Origin: Strongylocentrotus purpuratus
Taxonomy: Eukaryota > Echinodermata > Echinoidea > Camarodonta > Strongylocentrotidae
Reading direction: 5' to 3'
Length of the DNA stretch: 64,000 bases
Assembly (NCBI RefSeq): GCF_000002235.5
Contig: NW_022145613.1
Location: 2,378,001 to 2,442,000, forward strand
Shown: piece by piece, positions 1-13,000 of the stretch
Layout of the letters: each line of letters begins with the position of its first letter
How positions within the stretch are numbered: position 1 is the first letter of the stretch
Translations under genes and position numbers: made by a program
The notes under the pieces: model-generated
The model's input: the letters and a program-made list of their open reading frames with translations, nothing else
Databases searched by the model: none
Told to the model about the DNA's origin: nothing

Positions 1-3000
1 ATATATAATGATAATGAGTTTGTCAAACTTTTCACCCCCCTCACGTTTAAACAAATCGTAGCACTAGCATAAAGGAAAATATACAGCAAGTTTAGACTCA
101 CCACTGGTACCAGCTTCGATTGCTGTCGTTATGTTGGTTGTTGCTGCTTTGGTGGGAATAGTGGTTGAAGAGTTGGGCTTGATATCAACTGTAGTTGGAG
201 GATCGGTAGGTTGGATCCGCGAGGGCGGGGTGGTGGAGGGGGTGGTGGAGGCTGGTGGTGACGTACGCCATGGAGCAGTGGTAGACTCATCAGTTCTACC
301 CTGTGTTGTCGATGGTATCATTGAAACAGCATGTGAACCTAGACAATAAGAGAAGGATATTATACATTAGAAGATTTACAAGCGCTGCCAGACATCTGTG
401 AACTCAACCAACCCAAGGGCAAAATTAGCCGTCAGATTTGCAAATTTGCCAACAGATGCTAACATTGACATAGATGAGCTGATGAAAATGGACGAAATGG
501 AAAATTACATGACCGCACTCCCGATCTAATGCAAACTTGACTGGAAGAATGAAAAAAAGAACAAAGACATTTTGGTGAAGTAAAGATACAAGTAAACGAC
601 ACAGATATAACACAATAAAAAGAGGTGTGAATTTTGAAAATTTTAAAAGAAATCAAAAGGATTCAGGAATCACGGATAAGTTTCACTTCAAAATAAAAAA
701 AGTAAAACGTATTATATGCTGTAATCGATTATTTATATCGTAGTACGTGCGGTACGTGCAGGCTGCCTGAAATGAGATAAATTGTTAGAATCTTGTACGT
801 GACAGGATTTCGGAGAGCGATGAGAATTTGATAATTATATAACTCTTTCAAAGCCACGGAGATAATACGTGGAAACGCTATGACGCTATGGCATTCACAT
901 TCGAAACTCAATCTGAAAAGGGGGTGTTTATTATTTTTTTATTGTGTAAAACATCTAAAATGGTATATTGACTAAGATTAGAATTCAGATAACATATAGA
1001 TAATTTGATCTGTATCTAGATGACTAATCTTACGGACCAATCTCGAAAATAAGTTAGAACTATATAATAATAGTAATGAGCGATAAAGAAAATATCTTTC
1101 AAAGGAAAATTAGTTTATGTCATAAATGACAACAAAGAAAAAAGAGAAATTGTAATGAGACATTGATGCTAGCCCTACATAGTTCATAATATGGTTGGAA
1201 ACGGTTTTTGGTCTGAACGACAATGTGTGAGGGCTTTTGACCCACATCTTATGCTTCAACCAAACTTGGTACTCACTGATTTTATTATTGGTGGGGGATT
1301 CGTGGCAGCGGAGTTATGAATAAAGCATCGTTGGACAGAATATTAGTTACTCTTTGGAATGAAAATCAATTCCACACAGGTTATAACTTTAAAATCAGAA
1401 TCTATCAAAGTTGGGTATACTTTTATATATGTTATAATTATACCCACTGAATATACATATTTACATGTGTGGTTACGTTTAGTTTCCAGTTGTGATGGTT
1501 TTAAAAAGATAGAATTAAATTGAAGATGAACGTCCTTTCTTGATATCAATAAAATAATGACACTTACCAGAGTAAGCGCACACCATGTGACGATTTTCTG
1601 TAATCTGATTGGTTGGTACCCATGGCATCATAGTTGGCTTGGCAACCAAACGTGAGTTGCCGTTTGCCTGTGTACCAATATCGCCGCATCGTATTGCCTT
1701 GCTCAAGAAATATTCACATTGCTGGCACCCGTGTGCTTTATAGAATGGACAAAAACAGATTTAATGAGAAAGAATATCAAGATGGCGAAGAAAATCACAG
1801 CTTTTGATGTTTATTGTGTTCTTAGTTACATGTATATAATGATGTTACCACTCACATTATTTCAAGATATTCATCATACCGGACACTATGGGACTGTAAA
1901 TTATTAATGGGGAGAAGATGGTGCAAGTCTGCACTTCGTATATTCGATAATGAGTCTCTAATAAGTTGAATCGTATAAAGATTTGTTATGGAATGTAAGA
2001 AATTAAATCACTTAAATTATCAAGAAACGTTATCAACGTTTAGAAAAAGAAAATCTGTTGATATTCATTCACATGATAATAGAATTTTATTGGTACAATA
2101 ACCATAAAGCTGCGAATATATCATCAAATCTAGGAAAGATTTTCATAATTAATTTCAGATCATTTCCAGCACCGTCAATCAATGCTTGGTGAATCCTGTT
2201 TAACTGATTTCCAAACATGTAATTCAAAATCACAACTTTAAAGGTATAATTCCTAATGTTCCGCCCTACTGGATCATTAACATCTGAATTTCCTTGTGGT
2301 AATGTCATTTTTATTGACGCATGGGTACGCCAACGAATGTTGTGGTATATGGCGTGCCAAGTAAGAGTGGCATCGTATAATCAGTGAATAAAAATTGCAC
2401 ATTTCAAATAATGCGTTGAGTTACATAATTTGGCTTATGGTCTGATTTACTCCAACGGATGGACTATAGCACAGATAATAACGCAAGTGGGATAGCACCT
2501 CGTGCGCAACGGGAATTACAAGAGCATTCTGTTCACATTGTCTCCGTTACAGACACGACGTTATTTGCTGACACAGAACTGCGGCAGTGATTGGCGCGTC
2601 AAAAGTTGCACAAATCGTTAACGCAGCCCTGCGCCAGTCAAACAACGTATCGTGAGCCCTTGCGTCAAAGATAGGCTTCTACCCTTTGAAGATAAACGTC
2701 CAACTTACTATCTCGTCGTATACCTGTGGAGGTAGTAGCGAGGAGCAAGATAAGAAAGACCGTGGAGGATGTGAAGTAAATCCCTTCCTGGAAGAATACA
2801 GAGAGACAAAACATATATTTCATAAATCGATATGTTGCAATAAAATTCACTGTAAATAAAGATAAAGGAGAGATATCCCTCTTACTTTCGAACATATTTA
2901 AAGTGTTTGAATCCTTAAAATCAATGGTAGTAAAATATAGATTATATAGATCCACTTCATAATTATGATAAAAGGTTGAAATATTTCCATAGTAGACCCG

Positions 3001-4252
3001 TCATATTGATATTCCTTACTTTAAAAATCACGATTGTCCAAGAGTTGCATATCCATTTTTGATTCTATATCTAATATTATTGCAATTTTAAAAGAAAGTT
3101 TGCGGAGTCATGACGAAAGCTATTAGATTTCAATAACTCAGTAATTGAAACAGTCGATATCAAAGAGGAAAAAAATATTACCATGCTTAACCAGCTTGCA
3201 TTCATTCAGTCTAAATCCACTGCCAATGCTCTTCAACCAAACTTGACGAATGCCTCGAAGAACAATAATATACCAGTTACAAGACTTGCGCCTCCTAACA
3301 AAGATATTCCTTTCATACCCCCTCTCCCGGCCCCCTATGTCTCTCTGTCTCTGTCTCTTACTCCCCCGCCCTCTCTTGTCTTTGTCTTTCCCTCTCTCTT
3401 AAGTTTTCATTTAATTTGTCTCCCCCTCTCTCTATATTGCTCTCTCACCAAATCGAATACCCATGCTTACTCTATATACCCCTAATTGCTGAGATTTCGT
3501 GCTTTTTCCACATCCGATATTAATACCTAGAGTATGAAATCTGTCACTATGTGTTGTTGCCGTGGTTATGCTTCACGCCTACAAGTTTTCATAGGTCTGG
3601 AAAGATATCCAAACCTATATACGTGCACGTTTGTTCATAAATATTTCAGAAGTATTCCGTCGTTTTTCGAAAAGGTGGTAGAAAAGGTAAAATTGGAGCA
3701 ATGCAGATCCCATTATAGGGATGATCATGATGCTAGTGAGCCATCCAAGTATAGTTCATTATGCTCTGAATTTACTGAGGCCACAGTATTATCAATACCC
3801 ACATCATCAACATCAACCACGAAATACAACATATTGATTGATTGATGAGAATAAGTTATTATTCAAGGAAACTGGAAATAATATTATATAATAATATCAA
3901 TCAGGAGACAACGGGATTTAAGACCAAAGAAACAAAATACAAACAAATGATCATCGCACCCCTTGGCCTTGCATCTCTTGTCTCACAGGGCCATGGTTAT
4001 AATGAGTAGTGTGTAACATAATTTGGATTACAAGTATACCAGACGCTCTATCATAATTATGACGTTATGTGCGACCGTGTTTATTCACTAAAAAACAAAC
4101 AAACATTGCATTATTTTCTCTACGACTGATGCAAACAGTTGTCATTTTGTTATTTATCACGAATTAGTCCACACGCAAAGGCAAATAGATGTATGTCATA
4201 AGTCTTTCCAAATGTGTTCTTTGTTCATCCCGGTGTATGATATATGTACATT

Positions 4253-4302
<50 letters not shown>

Positions 4303-4575
4303 AGGGATGAGAAAGGAGTTAGATAACATGAGAGGAGAGGGGGTGACAAAGACATGAGAGCTGGAGAACATGTAAATAGAATGATGGGAGAAAGAGATAG
4401 AGAAGAGACCAACAGAGATAGAGGGAAACAGATACTAATCATAACATTTACGTAATTTTCTTCTTGATAATTACACCTACACCTTGACCTAACTAATAAT
4501 GTGTGTGATGTTTGAATGAAACGACCTTCAAGGATAGTTTTTTTTCGTTTACCCTAATAAACCTGTTAGAAATCA
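1..4575. repeat. Tandem segmental duplication, unit A (continues left of the window)
   Basis: This stretch matches 11640-17545 base for base over long runs, in the same orientation and order: the Thr-rich exon, the region around 720-1320, the Cys-containing exon near 1640, the hydrophobic exon near 2770, the block at 3183-3850 and the GA-repeat block at 4160-4450. Similarity fades near 4575, and the left end lies off the window. Unit A lacks three insertions present in unit B, so it preserves their empty target sites. A (GA)n run lies at 4261-4296. No other gene was recognised in the intervening intron-like DNA. Confidence 0.9.
102..2823 (-). CDS. Gene A: 5' exons of a secreted Thr-rich (probably FAMeT-domain) protein, 3' part off the window
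   Basis: Three exons can be supported on the minus strand. A candidate first exon, 2823-2724, starts at an ATG (MKYMFCLS...) and carries a hydrophobic run ending LILLLATTSTG, like a signal peptide. Exon 1721-1568 has a clean CAG acceptor and GTAAGT donor and encodes a Cys-containing segment (QCEYFLSKAIRCGD... to MVCAYSG). Exon 338-102 encodes a Thr/Ser/Pro-rich, mucin-like linker (STTQGRTDESTTAPW...). Phases agree between the second and third exons (1 to 2). The first exon ends in phase 1 but the second starts in phase 0, so at least one exon between them is not found. By comparison with gene B, the FAMeT domain should lie left of the window. The Cys-containing domain is not recognised. Confidence 0.55.
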
Positions 4576-5490
4576 ATATTAGTACTATATTGAAATCAGT
4601 AACTGCCATGTGTATCTATTCTTAATACTGTATAATGGAAATAAGTTACATGGACAATGATAACAAATATTCAAGAAAGTGATACGAGATTTTTTTTTCT
4701 TCATAATCATGAACACGGTGATCATTTTCCCATACAAATTCGGTATTTTTATTTTCTCCTTTATCAGACTTATTCCGATATGCTTCAATTCAATTCAATG
4801 GCTGAATTTTCTATGTGTAATGTGGGAAATAGTTTCCATTTTATGGGTATGCATAAAGACATCTAAATTGTATAATTTACGTCTGGCATTGTGTAGTGTA
4901 TCTACATAAGTGATATTCTTGGCCTACATTTAATACTATAATTCTAGACTTTGCTAGTTTCTATCGACCATCACGTCCACGAATATGGACACAAGTTCGG
5001 TCAGAGGATGACCACAGTTCAAAGTCCAGAAGGAACCATAATACCGTTAAAAAGTAGAAGCAGATACGGAGTGGGGGGGGGGGGGGGTAGGGTATAAGGG
5101 TTGTATGCCTTATTATGAACAAATAATCCTGTCCTCCCTCATTTTTGGCAAACTTAACACCTATATGTTTTGGGTTGCTTAAGACAGATTGTTTACTCCT
5201 TTTCATTTCCTTGTTTGTCCAAAATTTGTTATCCAAATTTGGCAATGATATATATACGTGAATGGTGTACTCTCGGTTAAAATATCGTACATCGTACAGC
5301 ATTTTGTCGCTTTCAAGCGAGATAGTATTTACAGAACCTATAGATTTTACAATTGCTTTTCGAATTGTTTTTCTTTCATTTCCTGTACATTTTTTAAACA
5401 TTCTGTGTGGGTTTGGAGTGGTCCTATGAATTAATTATACTTTTCTGTACTTTAACTCTCTATTCAGGCCTTCCATACTTCCATTAGTTA
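4576..5490. other. Spacer between unit A and the LINE
   Basis: No gene or family-level repeat was recognised. The stretch is AT-rich with a short G-run near 5073-5088. A 146-codon open frame on the minus strand (5401-4961) has no domain signature and looks incidental. Confidence 0.4.
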
Positions 5491-8400
5491 CAAGTTTCAA
5501 GTTTCAAGTTTCAAGTTTTATTTATCTTTCTTTCATAACACACATTACAAATATGACATGAATATAACAAGTAAACAGAATATGGCGTTACAATAGAAAG
5601 ATGAGGTGACCTTGGTTGAAAGCAAGGCTTGTGGATTTACGGTCCCTCATGAGTAGCTTATGAGTATGTCCTAAAAGAACAAACTCGTCAGATAAGAATA
5701 ATGCGTACATTTAAATGCTTACAAACTAAACTAACTAAACAACTAAGAAACTATAAACATCGGACTACTAAACGATGGCTATAAACAAGAGGAACAGGGA
5801 TATACTACGAGCAACAGGACTGAAACACAGACAAAAACTAAACAAGACAGACAGATGAATAGATGTGAGAAACGGGAATAGAATTATGCTGACCTATATA
5901 GCAAATAATTTTCTTAAATATTGATCACAACTATAAATCTAGACGATATCGACTCAAATAAAGTAACTTCAGTTTGCGCTAACATACATAAATACTGACC
6001 GATTGCGCTATTCTTGGTTCAAGGGAATTCCAAAACCTAGGTCCAGTGGACCCCAAAGTAGTAAGGGCAAATTGTGTTCTAACAAGAGGTAAGTGATATG
6101 CTTGCGCCTGTCGTGTGGAATAACTATTAACTTGGTTATTTGTCTTAAATATTCTAGCCAAGGCTACTGGCAGTAGACCTGCATTCAATTCATAAATTAG
6201 AGCTCCTAGTTGTAAATGATAAATATCTTTAACTTTCAAAACACTACTATTATAAAAAAAAAGAAAGAACATCTGTATGCGCAAGATAGTGAGTATTACA
6301 AACAATTCGTATTACTCTTTTCTGTGCCAGTAGTAATTTATCCATTTGAGATTTGAACGAGTTACCCCAAGCTAGCACTCCATAGTGCAAATATGGCAAG
6401 ATTAAAGTTGCGTACAACATACGTACAATATTCAGTGGGAACACAGATTTCAATTTATAAATTACACCAGTATTTCTCGACAATAATTTACAAAGTTTAT
6501 TAATATGGTACTTCCAATTTAAATGTTCATCAATATGCAAGCCAAGAAATTTAAATGTAGATACCCTTTCAATCTCAACACCATTAAACATTACATTTCC
6601 AGGCAATATACCCAGGGAATTACTAAAGATCATATAATTAGTTTTCTTAAGATTTAAAGACAACTTGTTTGCATGAATCAACAAAGTCAACTCAGAGTTT
6701 ACAGTCTGTAAAAGAGTTTGTGGATTTCTATGAGAGAAAAAAACACTCGAGTCATCTGCAAATAAAATGAATGATAACATCTTTGCGGAAAGTTGAAAAT
6801 CGTTAATATACACGATAAACAAAAGCGGGCCTAAAAGGGATCCCTGTGGGACCCCACAAGTGACGTCCCGCAAATCTGAATCAATTCTATGTAAAGTAAC
6901 AAACTGTTTCCTATTTGTTAAGTAGCTTCTAAACCAGTCTAATGCTATTCCCCTTACACCATAATGGCACAGTTTATCTATTAAAATATAATGATTTACA
7001 GTATCAAACGCTTTAGAGTAGTCTAAGAAGACATCAACTGTATGCATGCGTGCATCTAAAGGCACTGGGTATCTTATCCACCAAATGTAGAATAGCATGA
7101 GTGGTGGTGTATTTTTCACGAAAACCAAACTGAAAATTTGATAAAATGTTAGCATTCATCAGAAATTTTATCGTCCGAGTATACATTAGCTTCTCAAGAA
7201 TTTTCGAAAAGGAATTCAGCAAAGAAATAGGACGATAATTATTCAAGATAAGGGCATCACCCTGTTTAAAAATGGGCACAACCTTTGTAATCTTCATTTT
7301 CATGGGTACAACACCTGTGGTCATTGATAGATTAAATATATGTACGACAGGTTAATTGCACAATACCAACAATTACATTTTTATCAACTCATTTGTTATA
7401 TAGTCACACAACCTGGACTTTTCTTATTCTTTAAAGAATGTACAATATCAAATAATTCTTCTTCAGTCGTTGGCAATAAAAATAATTTATGATTAAGGTT
7501 TTCTAAAAAATATTGAAATGTTTTTTGAGACTCTGGAATGACACGCGACAAATTCTGGCCAATATTACAAAAATATTCATTGAATTTATCTACAATAACT
7601 TCAGGATCATCAATTACATTCCCATCAATGTTTAATTTACTTACATAAGACACTTTCTGCTTTGGCTTAAAAACATTCCTAATCACTTTCCATGTCCCTT
7701 TTATATCATTATGTGTCGCCTGCAATTGAGCACAGTAATACTGCTTCTTAGCAGCACGTAGGATTGAAGTAAGAGTATTCCGATAAATATTATATTTCCT
7801 ATGAGAAGACTGAGATTTACTGATCTTATACTTATAGTACAACTTATTTTTCCTATTTATTGACCTCAATATAGAAGTAGTAATCCATGGCAATCGAGGG
7901 GTTGTTCTACGATTTCTACTATTACATTTACATAAAGGTAAATTTTTATCATACAGCAAAAAGAAAGTATTTAAGAATTTATCATATGAGCTATCAACAT
8001 CATAATCACGTAATACTTCTCTCCAATCACTTGCTAACAACTCCTCTTTAAATTTAGCAATACTGGTAGGTTTACTTTTTCGAACATATCTATTACTAGA
8101 AATATTACGGATATTCCTACCAAAAGACATCCTCGCATATACTGGAAAGTGGTCAGACAAATCTGAAGTTATAATACCCGCATCTGGTAAAGGCCGTACA
8201 TTACTAAATATGTTATCAATGAGAGTAGAAGAAGTGTCTGTAACTCTGGTAGGTTTAGTAATTGAGGGCATTGAAGAGAAAGATATAAACATGTTTAAAA
8301 AGTCACAAACGTAGCATTCTCATCGTGCTGAAGAAAATTAACATTATAATCACCCATGACAAAGACTGTTTTATGTAAAAAAAAAAAAAAAATATTGAAT

Positions 8401-8765
8401 TTGATAACACAGTTTGCATTTCATTTATAAACAAATTCACATTACCTTGAGGTGGTCTATAAACGACCCCAATTATAACATTTCGTCTGCCAGGAAAAAA
8501 CAATTCTACAAAGACACTTTCCATTAAATAATTCATTAAATTAACTTCATTTAAAACTCGGTAATTCAGCTGCGTGGGGACATACAATGCGACACCTCCT
8601 CCCCTCCTATCTTGTCGATTATTCATAATTATATTACTTCCTGGAAGAGAAAATACATTTCCTTCAGTTTCACTTGATAACCAAGTTTCAGAGATTCCTA
8701 TAACTATAGAACTGTAGCACATGTTCCGCAAAAATACATTTAATTTATCAAAGTTTGCTTGCTTG
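5491..8765 (-). mobile_element. 5'-truncated non-LTR retrotransposon (LINE, Jockey/CR1-like group)
   Basis: Read on the minus strand, the copy starts inside the apurinic endonuclease domain, with motifs GISETWL near 8680, VVYRPPQGN near 8465 and GDYNVNF near 8340. It continues through a linker containing SDLSDHFPVY (near 8150) into a reverse transcriptase. RT landmarks are [11 protein letters not shown] near 7010, [13 protein letters not shown] near 6840 and the catalytic FADD at 6762-6751. The C-terminal YHLPLVRT...GPRFWNSL is typical of this LINE group. The 3' end is a short direct repeat (AACTTGA)n at 5518-5491. The reading frame is broken at least three times: at the homopolymer near 8381-8396, between 7324 and 7396, and around 7034-7155. 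The copy is therefore dead. Truncation falls about 8765, inside the endonuclease. Clade assignment is by motif style only. Confidence 0.9.
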
Positions 8766-10051
8766 CTTGTTACTATGGTACTTTAACAAAATAATTGTTT
8801 AACGTTAAATACGATGTAGTCTTCTACAATTGTTTTGACCCTTTAATTTAAAAAATAAACATACTTTCTGTTCTCTTATCTTATGGTAATTATTTCAGAC
8901 ATTATCTATCAACAGCTGACTTACTCAGCAGTGGCAACATTACTTCATGGAAATCTGCCTAACCAATGAGGAAAATATAAGGCACTATTTAACCGTTGTA
9001 AGAACGCTTTAAAAAATTGTGATGTTCTTCTTTGCCTTTATATTTTAAGTAAACGAAAACTTTAAAATAGTTCCACGAAAATGTCAACATGTTCTAGATT
9101 CAGAGATGATTACTGCTAAATATTAGTTTGCTACCTAAAATTGTACAGTAATAAATAATAAAAGCTGTACATCTAGACCAGAGTTGAAAATACATTCATC
9201 AAAGTTCTAGGTATAAAACGTGGGTGTCATATTTAGAGATATTATTACAGCATACAATATTTTCAAGGTCCCAGTGAATAGCAAATCCTTAATATACTTG
9301 AGTGCAACAGCAAAATAGTGCTTACGAATTAACTTTAATCTTATCGTTTCGTTGCTAAAAGGCTATTTATATTAGTTAGTCCACCAACATTTCAAATTCC
9401 TGTAAAGAAATTGGACCCAAAATTGAAGAAGAAAAAAAAATGTTGAAATTGAATACCGAGGAGAATATTGCATCCAGATGCCACATTGTAAAAAGAAAGA
9501 AAAAAAAAGAAGAAAAAAAAGATTTGCAATTGTTTTAAATATTTTGACGACATGGGGGCTGTGCCTTCATAAAATAATTTCTCATGTCAGAAACTAAATG
9601 ATACTCATGCAAGATATTCATGAAAGAAAAGGTACGTAAATGGTACACATTCGGATCAAACAATGTTTATTTCTACCAAGAAGCTTACCAATATACAAGG
9701 ACTGTCGATGTTGATTACTTGGGTGAGTACAACAGTCGTGCATATCCCTATCAGTTACAAACAGACCATCATAATTATATGAAAACACAAAAAACAACAA
9801 TGGACAAAATGTTGGTTTATTACCACAGCTACTGCATTAAATAACATGATACCCCTGCTAATATCAATCATATGCAAACCGAAACAAGTGGAGATTAAAA
9901 ACTGAAGAAAAGTATTGATTTACATTGTATTGTAGAATGTATATTAGGCAAGCCTAATGTAAGCATGTCTTTTCTGGAATCCTCGCCTTCTAACTCACAT
10001 TGTATTGAATTAAAATGTCTAAAAAGGAAAGAAATATTCTTTGAATAGAAA
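8766..10051. other. Intergenic DNA with no recognised feature
   Basis: AT-rich DNA with short A-runs (for example near 9430 and 9500). The small open frames near 9620-9840 overlap on both strands and carry no family signature. Confidence 0.4.
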
Positions 10052-10057
10052 TTTATT
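10052..10057 (-). terminator. Poly(A) signal AATAAA of gene B
   Basis: On the minus strand AATAAA lies 16 bases after the stop codon (10076-10074) of the FAMeT exon, which suggests a very short 3' UTR. Only the hexamer is seen; cleavage there is inferred. Confidence 0.5.
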
Positions 10058-10073
10058 GAAGTCACTGAGGTTC

Positions 10074-13000
10074 TTAGCAGTAGTCATGAAATATCCACTC
10101 AGCAAGCACTTGCTTGTTAACGAATCCGATGTAAGCTATATCAGGGATCGGATCTCTATCGGTAAAGTCTATCATAGCCGGTTGTCCGTGGTATCCGACT
10201 TGGATTCGACCGCTGGTTTCGTACTCCACCCACACCCGAATGAAATCGTTCGCAGATAGCAAAAATCCGTTGACTGCGGTTTCAAGCTTACTACAACCTG
10301 GACCCGGTCTACAATGTTCTACGGTCGCGCGGCTTTGTTTATACAGAGTACCCAGTGCTTGAGAAGAGTTAGGGAAGAATATAAAAGAAATAAATAAAAC
10401 GTTATTCTAAAATAGGAATAAATCCCTACATGCCATTTTGTCTTTTCTTTGTTTGTTTTCAATGAGCTTAGAAATTAAGCTGCAGAAGGACAATATGTGT
10501 TCATCTTTCACTAGTTAACCCCCCAAAAACAATACCGCTAAATAAACAGGCTAGCATAAAGGCGATGCATAAAGTACTAGCGGAGATAAAAACAAAAGCA
10601 GGTACTTACTGATCTCGTAATATTCCTGGTCTTGTTCTTTGGCCTCATCTCGAGTCAGAACAATCCTGGCGTTCTTCTCCATCTTGAAGGAGACATCAAT
10701 ATGAAGGGGGAAGGTGAGGATCTTTGGGAACTTGAATTGGATGTTATCGAAGGTGTTCGTGGAGAAGATACATTCTAGGGATAAGGTGAGAAAGAGAAGG
10801 AAGTTCAATTTAATTCGATGTGGATGCGTACGCATGCAGGTTATTTCCAGGGTGAGAGGATTGTGTGGTTTGTGGAACTTGAAATTTGCGTTACAATAAG
10901 ATCTTATTATTCAGGTCAAGAGAACGACCTTGAAACATCAACATCTATAGCTGAAAGACCCATCTCAACTTTTAAATCAGGATCCATTAGAGTCGGTTCG
11001 AGGGGCGAAGATCATGAGACGAACAATAGACAAACTCACGCCTCCCCCTATTTAGATATAGAGCCTATATAATATTTTAGATCAAGATATGTCAGTAATA
11101 ACGATATGGTTAGGGTTGTAATACGACTTGGCAGCAAGACCATCAGGCTTAGCCGACCAATTGGTTCCCCACTTCATACATAAGTCATGTTAAAGTTGTT
11201 GTAAACGTACCAGGGGTGGGGATTTCAGTTATGGCTATCCTGGTAGTTGTGGGGCTCTTGGTAGGTGTAGTGCTCCTGGCAGTTGTAGTGCTCGTTGCAG
11301 TTGTGGCGATCATGTTTGTTGTGGTAGCTACATTGGTTGTGGTAGCCGATACGGTTGTAGGTTGGCTAGTTTCTACAGTAGTATTACTCTGTCTCTGTGT
11401 TGGCGTGGTGGTGACTGTTGTGCCTAGTTGCATGCATGATGAGCGAAAACAGGAGAAATCGGAATTTTATCAAAAATTATTCGAGACAGTATTGAAAGGA
11501 AAAGGGAAAAGGAAGAATGTTCAAGAGCTCTTTAATTTTGATGTAAGCTTACCATGCTTATTGCACATGTAATTCCATAGTGTTTCAAACCGAGATACCG
11601 AATACACAAGTGAAATGTTTCTAAAATAAAATGATTATGACTTTGTAAAATCTTTTCAACCCCCCTCACATAAACAAATCACAGCATTGGCATAAAGGCA
11701 AATATACAGCAAGTTTAGACTCACCACTGGTACCAGCTTCGATTGCTGTCGTTATGTTGGTTGTGGATGCCTTGGTCGGAATAGTGGTTGAAGAGTTGGG
11801 CTTAAAATCAACTGCAGTTGGAGGATCGGTGGGATGCATCCGCGAGGGCAGGGTGGTGGAGGTGGTGGAGGCTGGTGGTGACGTACGCCATGGAGCAGTG
11901 GTAGACTCATCAGTTCTACCCTGTGTTGTCGATGAAATCATCGAAGCAGCATGTGAACCTAGACAACAACAAAAGGATATTGTACATTAAAAAAATGCAT
12001 ATGCTGCCAGACCTCTGTGAACTAGGAACCGGGCCGATTTGCCGAATTCTTTTTCGTCATGTAAAGGTACAGGCCTCAATACAAGGGTCCTCAAGCCCAA
12101 GCCCAAGGGCAAAACTGGCCGTCAGATTTAATATTGACATAACAACGCTTCTTAAATGATGTGCTAATACGGACAATTTTAGATGAGCTGATGAAAATGG
12201 GAGAAATCAAAGTTACATGACCGCAACCCCGATCAAATGCAAACTTTACTAGAAGAATGAAAAAAAGAACAAAGAAATTTTGGTGAAGCAAGTGAATATA
12301 ACACAATAAAAGGAGGTGTGATTTTTGAAAGTTTTAAAGCCACACTGTACTACTTGTAGCTACTTGCTCCCTCTATATCGTAAACAATGCATAATCGGTG
12401 ACCATTGGTCTCATTGGTCCCCCATGATCCTCTTTTACTAATGCTAATTGAGAGCTGAGTTGATGAGATAACCACCTATCCAGTGACCTTGCAGGGTGAT
12501 CTAATCCCTCCTATAAACTAGTACAGATGAGCTTTAAAAGAAATCAAAATGAATCAGGAATCACGGAAAAGTAGTATATCAGTTCAAACTTAAAAAGTAA
12601 AACGTTTTCTGATATACGCTGAAATCTATTATTAATCGTACTACGTGCGGTACGTGCACTGTAAAAAAATAATAGTCGAAATAACTCAATAAAATTGAGA
12701 GAAAGAATTGCCTTATTTTTATTAAGTAAATATCACCTACGGTATCTTAAGTAGAATTTACTTATTTTGCTGAATAAATTTTTACTCAGTTAAATCGAGT
12801 TACATTAACGTAAATAATTTAAGTATTGTAATCATTTTAGATAATTAAAAAAAAGCTATGATAGGATTACAAATTGCACGATTTGGTACCCATCTAATCT
12901 AACAAGTAACATCAACTAATCATTCACTACTTCTATTTAAGATTAATCACTAATCACTATCACTACTTCTATTTAAGATTGAACCGTATACATATATCTA

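Noticed and set aside
2087-2308. 73-codon minus-strand frame ending at an AATAAA, a possible last exon
   Set aside because: The paralogous stretch in unit B (about 15100-15320) has an early stop and indels, so the frame is not conserved.
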